Origin: JBALVT01 sp045110675
GTDB lineage: Bacteria > Pseudomonadota > Gammaproteobacteria > Pseudomonadales > Halieaceae
DNA: 64,000 nucleotides
Reading direction: 5' to 3'
Assembly: GCA_045110675.1 (NCBI GenBank)
Contig: JBGCGJ010000011.1
Span: 96,369 to 160,368 of the forward strand
Positions within the stretch are counted from its first letter, which is position 1. Each line of letters opens with the position of its first letter. The position numbers and the translations under genes are program-made. Shown here in pieces: positions 9,216-18,391 of the stretch. Under the pieces are notes generated by a model. The model did no database searches and was not told the DNA's origin. It saw nothing but the letters and a program-made list of their open reading frames with translations.

Positions 9216-12059
9216 CTAAATCGGCGCCAAAGCTTCGTTTATAAATCTCTCTTGCTGTTCCAGGTGCAGCGCCATGTAACCGGCCGCAGGTGCTGCCGAT
9301 GCATCTCGACCTACGTAATGCAGGTAAAGCTCCGGATTGTGTGAATGGATCACTCGGCGCATGTGGTGTTGACTCGAATACCAGGCACCCTGATTCATTG
9401 GCTCTTCCTGGCACCAGACCACATCTTTAAGATTGGTGTACTGAGCCAATACCTCGAGCAACTCCGCTTCGGGAAACGGGTAGAGTTGTTCCAGTCTCAA
9501 TATTGCAATATCGTCGATTTCCCGCTCCCGGCGCACCGCCCGTAAATCGTAGTAAACCTTGCCACTGCACAGCACGACTCTGCCGACTTTGGTTTTATCG
9601 AAATCATCGGTTTCATCTAGAACGTTGTGGAAATGGCCCTCAGCCAGGTCTTCGATGCTAGACACTGCTTCTTTATGCCGCAGCAAACTTTTGGGAGACA
9701 TAACGATCAGAGGCTTACGCAAAGGGCGAATGCCTTGACGACGCAGCATGTGATAAACCTGCGCGGGTGTCGTTGGTACGCAGACCTGAACATTGTGCTC
9801 TGCGGATAATTGCAGGAATCGCTCCAGTCGAGCGGAAGAATGTTCGGGACCCTGACCCTCGTAGCCATGAGGAAGCAACATTGTCAGCCCACAGAGCCTC
9901 GACCATTTATGTTCGCCGCTGGTGATAAACTGATCGATAACGACTTGCGCACCATTGGCAAAATCGCCGAACTGAGCCTCCCAGATCACCATACCCGTTG
10001 GGGCTGTTGTCGCGTATCCGTATTCAAATGCGAGCACCGCTTCCTCAGACAGAAGAGAATCATGGATGGTGAACTTAGCCTGATCTTCACTGATGTGCTG
10101 AAGGGGAACGTAAGTCGACTCATCTTTCTGATTATGGAGTACCGCATGGCGATGCGAAAACGTTCCGCGACCGATATCCTGGCCGGTGAAACGAATGGGA
10201 AATTTGCTTTTCAGTAGCGTTGCATAGGCGAGCGTCTCGGCGAACCCCCAATTGACAGGCATAATGCCGGCGGCCATCTTGCGCCGATCCTCAAGTATCT
10301 TTCCTACCTGCCTCTGAATCGGAAAACCGTCGGGTGTCAGATTGGTGTCGTGTGCGAGGGTTTGCAGCTCTTGCAAATCCATGGTGGTGTCGCAGGGCAT
10401 GTTCCATTCGTGGCCGAGGTAAGGTGTCCAGTCCACGAAAGTTGATTTATTCGGTTCGGAAACCAAATTGCTGACTAATGGTTCTCCTCGATCCAGTGAA
10501 TCGCGGTATCGATTAACGAGTACTTGATCCTCTTCTTCGCTGATCACTCCCTCTGCAATCAAACGCGCGGCATATATATCTCGCGTCGTGGTTTGCGTGC
10601 GGATTTTTTGATACATCAAAGGTTGCGTTACCGAGGGTTCATCAGCCTCGTTGTGACCTCGACGCCGGTAGCAGATTAAATCGATTACAACATCGCGCTG
10701 GAACTGGTGGCGGAAATCAACTGCCATCTGCGTAACGAAAAGAACCGCTTCCGGATCGTCTGCGTTGACGTGAAAAATGGGGGCCTGAACCATTTTAGCG
10801 ATATCAGTACAGTATTCTGTGGACCGCGCATCTTCTTGAAGACTAGTGGTAAACCCCACCTGGTTGTTCAGCACAATATGAACTGTTCCACCGGTTTTAT
10901 AGGCCCTTGTCTGGGACATCTGGAAGGTTTCCATCACCACGCCCTGACCGGCAAACGCGGCATCTCCATGGATGACAATGGGAACCACCATAGAGCCTGA
11001 GTCGTCGTCGCGACGATCCTGACGAGCGCGAACAGACCCCTCCACCACAGGAGAAACAATCTCCAAATGCGACGGGTTAAATGCCAGAGCCAGGTGCAAC
11101 TCACCACCCGGTGTCATAATATTTGACGAGAAACCTTGATGATACTTAACGTCACCAGAGCTTTCGTGCTCAACTCGCCCTTCAAACTCGTCGAAAAGCT
11201 CCGCGGGGTTCTTGCCAAAAATATTAATTAGAACATTCAGTCGACCGCGGTGAGCCATGCCGATCACGACTTCTTTGGCACCGTAGGAGCCGCAGCGCTG
11301 TACCATTTCCGAGAGCATGGGAATCAGGCTCTCCCCGCCTTCAAGTCCAAATCGCTTGGTACCGGGGTATTTAGATCCCAGGGATTTTTCCAGGCCCTCG
11401 GCTTTTATCAATCGGCGCAAAAGCTGTAATCGTACATCCCTACCGTAGTCGGGAGCAGATCGCACCGATTCCATACGCTGCATTATCCAATGCCGTTGCT
11501 CGGTGTCGACAATGTGCATAAATTCAGCGCCGATGGTGTGGCAATAGGTACGCTCAAGCGCTTCTACAATCTCACCCAGGGTCGCATCCGCTTTGCCTAT
11601 ATGCATGCTGCCGGTTTGGAAAACGGTTTCGGTGTCTGCGGCTGATAGTTCATGGAAGCTCAATTCGAGATCGGATACATGCTCTCGGACTGCCAGCCCC
11701 AGCGGATCAAGCTCCGCCTTTTGATGGCCACGTTGCCTATAGGCAGATATCAGCTGAACAACCTTTACCTGCTTGCGCTCGTACTCGGTGGCCTGAGAAT
11801 CTTGCTGAACTGTCGCTTCAGTGCGCACCCTCATCTTGCTGATTTGCGCGAAGCGCTCGCGAATAGTCGAGTGTGGAACATCCTGAATATGAGCGACGGC
11901 GGATTCAACCAGCGGCAGCTTGTCGAAGTAGTTACGCCACTGCTCTGGTACGGCGTTAGGATCAATCATGTAGGATTCGTACAAATCTTCGACATAGCTG
12001 GCATTGCCACCGGCAATATGCGAGCTCCTCCAAAGGAGTTCCATTGAGCTATCTTGCAT
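9216..12059 (-). CDS. sucA: 2-oxoglutarate dehydrogenase E1 component
   Basis: 947 residues, thiamine-diphosphate-dependent decarboxylase. The N-terminus MQDSSMELLWRSSHIAGGN matches the E1o family, whose N-terminal arm binds E2. Recognisable segments are GMAHRGRLNVL, HGDAAFAGQGVVMET with the ThDP/Mg region, and NNQVGFTTS. It decarboxylates 2-oxoglutarate and succinylates the SucB lipoyl group. A 185-base gap separates it from sdhB, so it may have its own promoter in addition to transcription from sdhC. Confidence 0.97.
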   Translation of the reverse strand: MQDSSMELLWRSSHIAGGNASYVEDLYESYMIDPNAVPEQWRNYFDKLPLVESAVAHIQDVPHSTIRERFAQISKMRVRTEATVQQDSQATEYERKQVKVVQLISAYRQRGHQKAELDPLGLAVREHVSDLELSFHELSAADTETVFQTGSMHIGKADATLGEIVEALERTYCHTIGAEFMHIVDTEQRHWIMQRMESVRSAPDYGRDVRLQLLRRLIKAEGLEKSLGSKYPGTKRFGLEGGESLIPMLSEMVQRCGSYGAKEVVIGMAHRGRLNVLINIFGKNPAELFDEFEGRVEHESSGDVKYHQGFSSNIMTPGGELHLALAFNPSHLEIVSPVVEGSVRARQDRRDDDSGSMVVPIVIHGDAAFAGQGVVMETFQMSQTRAYKTGGTVHIVLNNQVGFTTSLQEDARSTEYCTDIAKMVQAPIFHVNADDPEAVLFVTQMAVDFRHQFQRDVVIDLICYRRRGHNEADEPSVTQPLMYQKIRTQTTTRDIYAARLIAEGVISEEEDQVLVNRYRDSLDRGEPLVSNLVSEPNKSTFVDWTPYLGHEWNMPCDTTMDLQELQTLAHDTNLTPDGFPIQRQVGKILEDRRKMAAGIMPVNWGFAETLAYATLLKSKFPIRFTGQDIGRGTFSHRHAVLHNQKDESTYVPLQHISEDQAKFTIHDSLLSEEAVLAFEYGYATTAPTGMVIWEAQFGDFANGAQVVIDQFITSGEHKWSRLCGLTMLLPHGYEGQGPEHSSARLERFLQLSAEHNVQVCVPTTPAQVYHMLRRQGIRPLRKPLIVMSPKSLLRHKEAVSSIEDLAEGHFHNVLDETDDFDKTKVGRVVLCSGKVYYDLRAVRREREIDDIAILRLEQLYPFPEAELLEVLAQYTNLKDVVWCQEEPMNQGAWYSSQHHMRRVIHSHNPELYLHYVGRDASAAPAAGYMALHLEQQERFINEALAPI

Positions 12060-12244
12060 CGTTTCCCTTCTCGGGTTTGAGTAGCCGAAAATACGGCGAA
12101 TTAATCCTGAGTCTAGCAGCGCTTAGGTAGCTGCGCTCATCACCGCTCCAAAGAACACTGTTATTCTATAAGCGAAGCGCCATTGCACAAAGCATACTAA
12201 CACTTACCTCTTTAAATACAAATACTTAGCGAACCTACCTAATG

Positions 12245-12949
12245 TTAAGTCGCGCGTGTCAACAGCATATTTCGAATGTGGCCGATTGCTTTCGTCGGAT
12301 TTAGACCCTTAGGACAAACGTTGACACAATTTTGAATGCCATGACAGCGAAAAACACTAAAAGGATCATCGAGATTGGCTAGTCGCTCATCGGTGGCTGT
12401 GTCTCGGGTGTCAGCGAGGAAACGGTAGGATTGCAGCAGTCCGGCAGGACCGATAAAGCGATCGGGATTCCACCAGAAAGACGGGCAGCTCGTTGAACAG
12501 CAAGCACACAAAATACACTCGTATAAGCCGTCGAGCTTCTCACGATCTTCGGGAGATTGGAGACGTTCAATGGCCGGGGCCGGCGTATCGTTTTGCAGAT
12601 AAGGCTGCACTTTTTCGTATTGTGCATAAAACATGCTCATATCGATCACAAGATCGCGCACTACGGGCAGTCCAGGAAGTGGTCGAACAACCAGTTTATT
12701 GTTTTTAACGGTCTCTGAAAGAGCAGTGATGCAGGCGAGCCCATTTTTACCGTTCATGTTCAGTCCATCGGAACCGCAAACACCCTCACGACAGGAACGA
12801 CGAAAGGCGATAGTTGGGTCGCTGGCTTTGATAAGCTCAAGTACATCCAACACCATTAGATCCTTACCGCCTGTGTCAACCTCGACATCTTGCATCCAGG
12901 GTTCTTGATCGGTTTCAGGGTTGTATCGATATAGACTCACTTGCAACAT
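12245..12949 (-). CDS. sdhB: succinate dehydrogenase iron-sulfur subunit
   Basis: 234 residues. It carries the three Fe-S clusters that pass electrons from SdhA to ubiquinone: the 2Fe-2S site SCREGVCGSDGLNMNG (Cys53, Cys58, Asp61, with Cys73), the 4Fe-4S site CILCACCSTSC (145-155) and the 3Fe-4S site RCHGIQNCVNVCPKG (202-212). Peripheral on the cytoplasmic face, docked to SdhCD. It follows sdhA by 14 bases. Confidence 0.97.
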   Translation of the reverse strand: MLQVSLYRYNPETDQEPWMQDVEVDTGGKDLMVLDVLELIKASDPTIAFRRSCREGVCGSDGLNMNGKNGLACITALSETVKNNKLVVRPLPGLPVVRDLVIDMSMFYAQYEKVQPYLQNDTPAPAIERLQSPEDREKLDGLYECILCACCSTSCPSFWWNPDRFIGPAGLLQSYRFLADTRDTATDERLANLDDPFSVFRCHGIQNCVNVCPKGLNPTKAIGHIRNMLLTRAT

Positions 12950-12963
12950 GTAATGTAAACCCC

Positions 12964-14727
12964 TTAGTAAACGCGTGTTTTAGGCTGAAAAGTATCGACA
13001 GTTTTGGGCTCGAAATTAACAGCTCTTTTACCAACTCTTTTATCGGCCGGATAGTACATTGAGTGACACAACCAGTTTTCGTCGTCGCGATCCTGGTAGT
13101 CGTCCCGGGCGTGTGCGCCTCTACTTTCTTTTCGCTCTTCGGCTGTTATAGCGGTCGCCTCGGCAACCTCGAATAGATTCTGTAACTCTAAAGCTTCGAT
13201 TCGCGCCGTGTTATAAGCCAGACTCTTGTCGGGAAGCGCTACGTTTTCAATTCGCCCGCGTAAATCATCTAGCTGCTCGACGCCTTTTTGCATGTATTCT
13301 TCATTGCGAAACACGCCGAAGCTATTTTGCATGGTGCTCTGTAATTCTTTGCGAAGATCCGCAACGCTTTCACCACCGGAAGAATTATTGAGCTTGTCCA
13401 TTCTGGCAGCAGCTTGCTCCAAATCACTTTCACTGGCATCGCGAGCTTCAATGCCGCCGCGTAGCGCATTCTCAATAAAAATACCCGAAGCGCGACCGAA
13501 AACCACCAAGTCGAGCAAAGAGTTACCGCCCAATCTATTTGCACCGTGCACTGAAACGCAGGCTACCTCTCCACAGGCGAATAAGCCGGGGATAATTTGA
13601 TCATTACCTTCGGCGTCTACCAGTAGCGCCTGACCGTTAACATTGGTGGGAATACCACCCATCATGTAATGACAGGTAGGGACTACAGGAATGGGCTCTT
13701 TCGCCGGATCTGCGTGAGCAAAGGTTTTCGACAGTTCCATAACCCCGGGCAATCGCGACTCAAGTACTTCTTCACCCAAGTGGTCCAGCTTAAGGAACAC
13801 ATGATCTCCCTCAGGACCGCAGCCACGACCTTCAAGAATCTCCTTGACCATGGATCGTGCAACAACATCTCGCCCGGCAAGATCCTTCGCATTGGGAGCA
13901 TAACGCTCCATAAATCGCTCGCCATCTTTATTGATTAGATAGCCGCCTTCCCCTCTGCAACCTTCAGTTACCAGAGTGCCCGCGCCATGGATTCCGGTCG
14001 GGTGGAATTGCCACATTTCAATATCTTGTACAGGAAAGCCTGCCCGAAGCGCCATACCGATACCGTCTCCAGTATTAATATGCGCATTGGTGGTCGACGC
14101 ATAGATACGCCCCGCTCCACCAGTGGCGAATACCGTGGCTTTCGATTTCACATAGACCGTCTCACCCGTTTCTATGCAAATCGCGATAACACCGACTACG
14201 ACGCCATCCTGGTTTTTCACCAGATCAGTCGCGAACCATTCGTTAAAAAAGACCGTATTGGCCTTCATATTGCCCTGGTAAAGGGTATGCAATAGGGCGT
14301 GACCTGTTCGGTCCGCAGCAGCGCAAGTTCTCGCGGCTTGACCGCCTTCGCCGTAGTTTTTGGACTGACCGCCAAAGGGACGTTGATAAATACGACCTTC
14401 CTCGGTACGAGAGAACGGCAAGCCCATGTGCTCGAGTTCGTATATCGCTTCGGGACCTACACTACACATGTATTCAATGGCGTCCTGATCGCCGATGTAA
14501 TCCGACCCTTTGACGGTGTCATACATGTGCCAACGCCAATCGTCGTTCGGATCATCGCTGGCTATTGCACAAGTGATTCCACCCTGGGCCGAAACCGTAT
14601 GAGATCGCGTCGGGAAAACTTTGCTGATAACAGCAGTTTTGTAACCAGACTGTGCCAACTGCAAGGCCGCACGCATTCCGGCCCCGCCACCGCCAACTAT
14701 GACGCCATCAAATGAAATTGTACGCAT
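12964..14727 (-). CDS. sdhA: succinate dehydrogenase flavoprotein subunit
   Basis: 587 residues from ATG 14727; an in-frame ATG three codons earlier (14736) sits only one base after the AGGA ribosome binding site, so the internal start is preferred. It oxidises succinate to fumarate with covalently bound FAD: the dinucleotide motif is IVGGGGAGMRAALQL and the flavinylated His is about residue 43 in SHTVSAQGGI. The catalytic domain includes HPTGIHGAGTLVTEG, and the active-site region GGIPTNVNGQ follows. It forms complex II with SdhBCD and lies 12 bases from sdhD. Confidence 0.96.
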   Translation of the reverse strand: MRTISFDGVIVGGGGAGMRAALQLAQSGYKTAVISKVFPTRSHTVSAQGGITCAIASDDPNDDWRWHMYDTVKGSDYIGDQDAIEYMCSVGPEAIYELEHMGLPFSRTEEGRIYQRPFGGQSKNYGEGGQAARTCAAADRTGHALLHTLYQGNMKANTVFFNEWFATDLVKNQDGVVVGVIAICIETGETVYVKSKATVFATGGAGRIYASTTNAHINTGDGIGMALRAGFPVQDIEMWQFHPTGIHGAGTLVTEGCRGEGGYLINKDGERFMERYAPNAKDLAGRDVVARSMVKEILEGRGCGPEGDHVFLKLDHLGEEVLESRLPGVMELSKTFAHADPAKEPIPVVPTCHYMMGGIPTNVNGQALLVDAEGNDQIIPGLFACGEVACVSVHGANRLGGNSLLDLVVFGRASGIFIENALRGGIEARDASESDLEQAAARMDKLNNSSGGESVADLRKELQSTMQNSFGVFRNEEYMQKGVEQLDDLRGRIENVALPDKSLAYNTARIEALELQNLFEVAEATAITAEERKESRGAHARDDYQDRDDENWLCHSMYYPADKRVGKRAVNFEPKTVDTFQPKTRVY

Positions 14728-14739
14728 TGCCGCCATATC

Positions 14740-15102
14740 CTAATAACCCCAAAGAATCTGGGTGCCCCAGATTACATAGATAAATATTGTCAGTCCGCAA
14801 GCCACTTGCAGTACCAGGCGCAGAATGTTCCCCGCCTGTCCCATCATTCGCTCGGTGAAATAATCCGTGATCACCGACCACAAACCGACCCAAGCGTGGG
14901 CGCCCAGGGAAAGTAACGCGATCAAACTAAAAATTTTGACCCAGGTCTGAGAAAAAAGCGCTTTCCAGGAAACGTAATCAACGCCACCGAGTATTACGAC
15001 GCCCAAAAAAACAAAATACGCGAGCAAGATAACAGCGGTGATTCTCTGCATCAGCCAATCGTAGAGGCCAGAACGCCCCAAACTCGTTACCGCCGTTACC
15101 AT
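14740..15102 (-). CDS. sdhD: succinate dehydrogenase membrane anchor subunit
   Basis: 120 residues from ATG 15102, which has GGAG at 7-base spacing and gives the conserved MVTAVTSLGRSGLYDW start; the ATG two codons upstream has poor spacing. Three transmembrane helices are evident (about residues 18-40, 50-72 and 92-115). It binds heme b and the quinone together with SdhC. Its start overlaps the end of sdhC by 7 bases, consistent with coupled synthesis of the two anchors. Confidence 0.92.
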   Translation of the reverse strand: MVTAVTSLGRSGLYDWLMQRITAVILLAYFVFLGVVILGGVDYVSWKALFSQTWVKIFSLIALLSLGAHAWVGLWSVITDYFTERMMGQAGNILRLVLQVACGLTIFIYVIWGTQILWGY

Positions 15103-15470
15103 ATCCATGCTCCCGCTAAAATGATCAGCACCGCTGAAGTGAAGACGACTAAGCGAGCACCTAAAGTACCGCCTTCGAAGGTCTCGCCAATTCCCATGTC
15201 CATCACAAGGTGCTTAATCCCCGCGACCGTGTGATAGATAAGACCCGCGAGGATAGCCCAAATGACAAATTTGCTCAGCGGACTAGACAGGACTTCCTGC
15301 AGCTGCGCAAAACTTTCAGGGCTCTTCAAGCTGGCGTCGAGTGCCCAGAGTAGGATGGCCATGCCGACAAAAATGAATACGCCAGAGGCGCGGTGGGTAA
15401 TGGAAGCCCAAGCGGTCAAGGGAAGCCGCATAGAGCCTATGTCCAGGTTTACGGGACGTTTATCTTTCAC
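15096..15470 (-). CDS. sdhC: succinate dehydrogenase cytochrome b556 subunit
   Basis: 124 residues with three transmembrane helices. The family signatures are SITHRASG (quinone-site region, about residues 24-31) and the conserved histidine in HTVAGIKHLVMDMG, expected to ligate heme b. It is the first gene of the sdhCDAB-sucAB-lpd-sucCD unit and is transcribed away from gltA across a 418-base region that must hold both promoters. Confidence 0.94.
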   Translation of the reverse strand: MKDKRPVNLDIGSMRLPLTAWASITHRASGVFIFVGMAILLWALDASLKSPESFAQLQEVLSSPLSKFVIWAILAGLIYHTVAGIKHLVMDMGIGETFEGGTLGARLVVFTSAVLIILAGAWIW

Positions 15471-15888
15471 AGTTTAGGTACCGCCGTATTCGCCTAAAGG
15501 CTGTTAATCGGGTTGGCCGAAGCCCGGGAAGTTCGAATCTCGCCGGTACGGCGACAATCGATACAAAACGCGCGAAATTATAAGGACTTACCCAGGTAAA
15601 TACAAATGACTTCCGTGTTTGTGCTGTCGGTGTTGCATCGAGCGCAGCTCGGGCTAGAGTTGGCTAAAGGCGAGTTCAGTTAGTTGCTCACAGCTAGCTT
15701 CGCGCCTGCCGAAGTTTCGACTAGCTAGAGGCGCTGATGTCGCGAAATTCCGCGATCTCCCGCAATCAGGTTCGACGCATTTAGCGACATAGCTGCTGTG
15801 ATTGGCTCCAAATCGGCCCAGATCAATTGACAAAACCTCACGACACTTTATAGTTGTTGGCCCACGGATATACAGCGCAGAACACTCT
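15471..15888. promoter_or_regulatory. divergent sdhC / gltA control region (418 bases)
   Basis: No convincing gene is present. The region lies between the starts of sdhC (minus) and gltA (plus) and so should contain the promoters of both TCA units. It holds a short inverted repeat CGCCG-GTA-CGGCG around 15541-15553 just after a stretch reading GTTCGAATCTC, which resembles a tRNA T-arm but cannot be folded into a tRNA. Around 15690-15750 there are several imperfect inverted repeats built on TAGCTAG and GGCGC. Specific promoter or operator boxes were not assigned. Confidence 0.6.
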
Positions 15889-17178
15889 ATGAGCAACAAG
15901 AATGCAACCCTAAAAATAGATGGCATCGAAGAAGCCATTGAGCTGCCAATTTACTCGGGCGCGATCGGCCCCGATGTGGTCGACGTAGGCGGTCTCACCA
16001 GCAAAGGCATGTTTACTTACGACCCGGGGTTTGTGTCCACAGCAGCCTGTGAGTCACAAATTACCTATATAGATGGTGGCAAAGGGATATTGTTGCATCG
16101 AGGATATCCGATTGACCAATTGGCAGATCATTCCGACTATCTGGAAACTTGCTTCTTGCTGCTCTACGGGGAATTACCTAGCGCTGAAGAAAAAGAAAAA
16201 TTTGTTCGCACCGTTAAGAGCCACACCATGGTTAACGAACAGCTGCGAATTTTCTACAACGGATTTCGTCGCGACGCGCACCCCATGGCCATTATGTGCG
16301 GCGTTGTTGGTGCCCTCTCGGCTTTTTATCACGACTCGCTGGATATCAGCGACGAACACCATCGACAAGTCGCCGCTTTCCGGCTGATAGCCAAGATGCC
16401 AACCCTGGCAGCCATGAGTTACAAGTTCTCAATCGGTCAGCCGTTTATGTATCCCGACAACACAATGGGATATGCCGAAAACTTTCTCCACATGATGTTT
16501 GGCAACCCCTGTGAGCCAAGTAATGTAAGCCCAGTACTGGCCAAGGCGATGGACCGAATCTTCTTGCTGCATGCAGATCATGAACAGAACGCGTCAACCT
16601 CGACTGTAAGATTGGCGGGGTCCTCGGGCGCCAATCCATTTGCCTGCATTGCGGCCGGCATCGCAGCGTTGTGGGGTCCCTCTCATGGGGGCGCTAACGA
16701 AGCCGTGCTCGAGATGCTAGAAGAAATTGGCGATGTTTCTAGCATTGACGAATTTGTCGAAAAAGCAAAGGACAAAAACGACCCCTTCCGCCTCATGGGT
16801 TTTGGTCACCGGGTATACAAAAACTTCGACCCCAGAGCCAAGGTAATGAAGGAGGCGGCAGACGATGTCCTGGCAGAACTGGGAATCGAAAATGACCCTC
16901 TCCTGGCCATCGCCAAACGCCTCGAGCAAATCGCCCTGGAAGACCCCTACTTTATCGAACGCAAGCTCTACCCAAACGTTGATTTCTACTCGGGCATTAT
17001 TTTAAAGGCGATTGGTATTCCAACCAGTATGTTCACCGTTATTTTTGCCGTTGGCAGAACCGTTGGCTGGATTGCACACTGGCACGAAATGATCAGCGGC
17101 AGTTATCGAATTGGCCGGCCACGTCAGCTCTACACGGGCCATGAGCAACGCGATTATCTACCGATGGACAAGCGCTAG
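15889..17178 (+). CDS. gltA: citrate synthase (type II, hexameric class)
   Basis: 429 residues from ATG 15889, which gives the family-like start MSNKNATLKIDG; the frame is open 29 codons further upstream but that extension has no family resemblance. The catalytic triad is His266 in PSHGGAN, His307 in GFGHRVYKN and Asp365 in NVDFYSGI, at nearly the same positions as in E. coli GltA. It condenses oxaloacetate with acetyl-CoA as the entry step of the TCA cycle, beside the divergently transcribed sdh-suc genes. A terminator follows 20 bases after the stop. Confidence 0.97.
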   Translation: MSNKNATLKIDGIEEAIELPIYSGAIGPDVVDVGGLTSKGMFTYDPGFVSTAACESQITYIDGGKGILLHRGYPIDQLADHSDYLETCFLLLYGELPSAEEKEKFVRTVKSHTMVNEQLRIFYNGFRRDAHPMAIMCGVVGALSAFYHDSLDISDEHHRQVAAFRLIAKMPTLAAMSYKFSIGQPFMYPDNTMGYAENFLHMMFGNPCEPSNVSPVLAKAMDRIFLLHADHEQNASTSTVRLAGSSGANPFACIAAGIAALWGPSHGGANEAVLEMLEEIGDVSSIDEFVEKAKDKNDPFRLMGFGHRVYKNFDPRAKVMKEAADDVLAELGIENDPLLAIAKRLEQIALEDPYFIERKLYPNVDFYSGIILKAIGIPTSMFTVIFAVGRTVGWIAHWHEMISGSYRIGRPRQLYTGHEQRDYLPMDKR

Positions 17179-17195
17179 CCCGGCTAGCGGAATAC

Positions 17196-17221
17196 CAAAG
17201 GGCCGCATTGCGGCCTTTTTT
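17196..17221 (+). terminator. rho-independent terminator after gltA
   Basis: The stem GGCCGC / GCGGCC (17201-17206 and 17210-17215) with a 3-base loop is followed by six T (17216-17221). An adjacent perfect inverted repeat CGCTAGCC-C-GGCTAGCG (17173-17189) overlaps the gltA stop codon and could form a second hairpin. Confidence 0.88.
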
Positions 17222-17269
17222 ACGATTAAAATCCGCAACCACCATTCACAGGAACAACAGAGACCGACA

Positions 17270-18391
17270 ATGACAGATATCGTAATCAGCGGCACGGGGT
17301 TGTACACGCCAAAGGAATCGATCAGCAACGCTGAGTTGGTTACCGCCTTTAATACCTACGTCGACAACTTCAATAGCGAAAACGCGGACGCGATAGAAGC
17401 TGGTGCAATAAGCCCGTTGAATCATTCTTCAGAGGAATTTATTGAAAAAGCCTCCGGTATAAAGGCGCGCTACGTGATGAACAAGGAGGGTATTCTCGAC
17501 CCCAAGCGCATGGCGCCGATTTTGGCAGACAGACCAAATGAGGAAAATTCCATTCAATGTGAGATGGCCATTGTTGCCGCAAAGGAAGCCATGGCCCAAG
17601 CTGGAAAATCTTCCTCAGATATAGATGCCGTGATAGTCGCGTGCTCAAACCTGCAGCGCGCCTATCCCGCAATAGCGGTTGAAATTCAGGCGGCTCTAGG
17701 CATCACAGGCTTTGGCTATGACATGAATGTCGCCTGCTCATCGGCAACCTTCGGTATTCAACAAGCACGAGACAGCATTGCCAATGGCAGTGCTGATTGC
17801 GTTCTGGTCCTCAACCCGGAAATTTGCACAGGGCATCTGAACTTCCGCGATCGCGATGCACACTTTATTTTTGGTGACGTATGTACGGCTATTATTCTCG
17901 AACGTGCTGACACCGCGACTTCCGATGATCAGTATCTAATTGCAGATAGCCAGCTCCAGACGATTTACTCCAATAACATTCGCAATAACTTCGGCTTTCT
18001 CAATCGCGGCGATGAAGCCGGAGTCGGCAAGCCCGATAAATTGTTTGTGCAGGAAGGTCGCAAGGTATTCAAAGAAGTCTGCCCCGCAGTGGCCAGCCAA
18101 ATCTCAACACAATTGCAGAAGTTGGCCATACCCGCTACAGATCTAAAACGGCTGTGGCTGCACCAGGCCAATCTGAGCATGAATAACTTGATCGCCAAGC
18201 GAGTACTGGGGCGTGAAGCAAATTCGATGGAAGCCCCGACAATATTGGACGAATACGCCAACACCAGTTCTGCCGGTTCGATCATCGCCTTTCACAAACA
18301 CCGAGACGACTTTAGCAGTGGTGATCAGGGCGTACTGTGCTCTTTCGGCGCGGGCTACAGCATAGGCAGTGTGGTGCTAAGAAAGATCTAA
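17270..18391 (+). CDS. beta-ketoacyl-ACP synthase III family protein (long form)
   Basis: 373 residues from ATG 17270; the longer open frame would run back through the gltA terminator and stop region. Thiolase-fold condensing enzyme with the KAS III triad: Cys156 in NVACSSATFG, His298 in LWLHQANLSMN and Asn331 in YANTSSAGS. It is longer than housekeeping FabH (about 317), with insertions near residues 25-95. In length and motifs it resembles the pseudomonad KAS III-like enzyme that, from memory, diverts medium-chain acyl-CoA into fatty acid synthesis; that role is an inference. It follows gltA after a terminator and overlaps the hisC stop by 4 bases in convergent orientation. Confidence 0.88.
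   Translation: MTDIVISGTGLYTPKESISNAELVTAFNTYVDNFNSENADAIEAGAISPLNHSSEEFIEKASGIKARYVMNKEGILDPKRMAPILADRPNEENSIQCEMAIVAAKEAMAQAGKSSSDIDAVIVACSNLQRAYPAIAVEIQAALGITGFGYDMNVACSSATFGIQQARDSIANGSADCVLVLNPEICTGHLNFRDRDAHFIFGDVCTAIILERADTATSDDQYLIADSQLQTIYSNNIRNNFGFLNRGDEAGVGKPDKLFVQEGRKVFKEVCPAVASQISTQLQKLAIPATDLKRLWLHQANLSMNNLIAKRVLGREANSMEAPTILDEYANTSSAGSIIAFHKHRDDFSSGDQGVLCSFGAGYSIGSVVLRKI

Noticed and set aside
15514..15553. tRNA-like 3' fragment (GTTCGAATCTCGCC followed by GGTAC) upstream of sdhC
   Set aside because: Only three of five T-stem pairs form, and no D-arm or anticodon arm could be found on either strand; probably a chance match.
17173..17189. Perfect inverted repeat across the gltA stop codon
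   Set aside because: It may add a second hairpin before the terminator, but nothing indicates an independent function.
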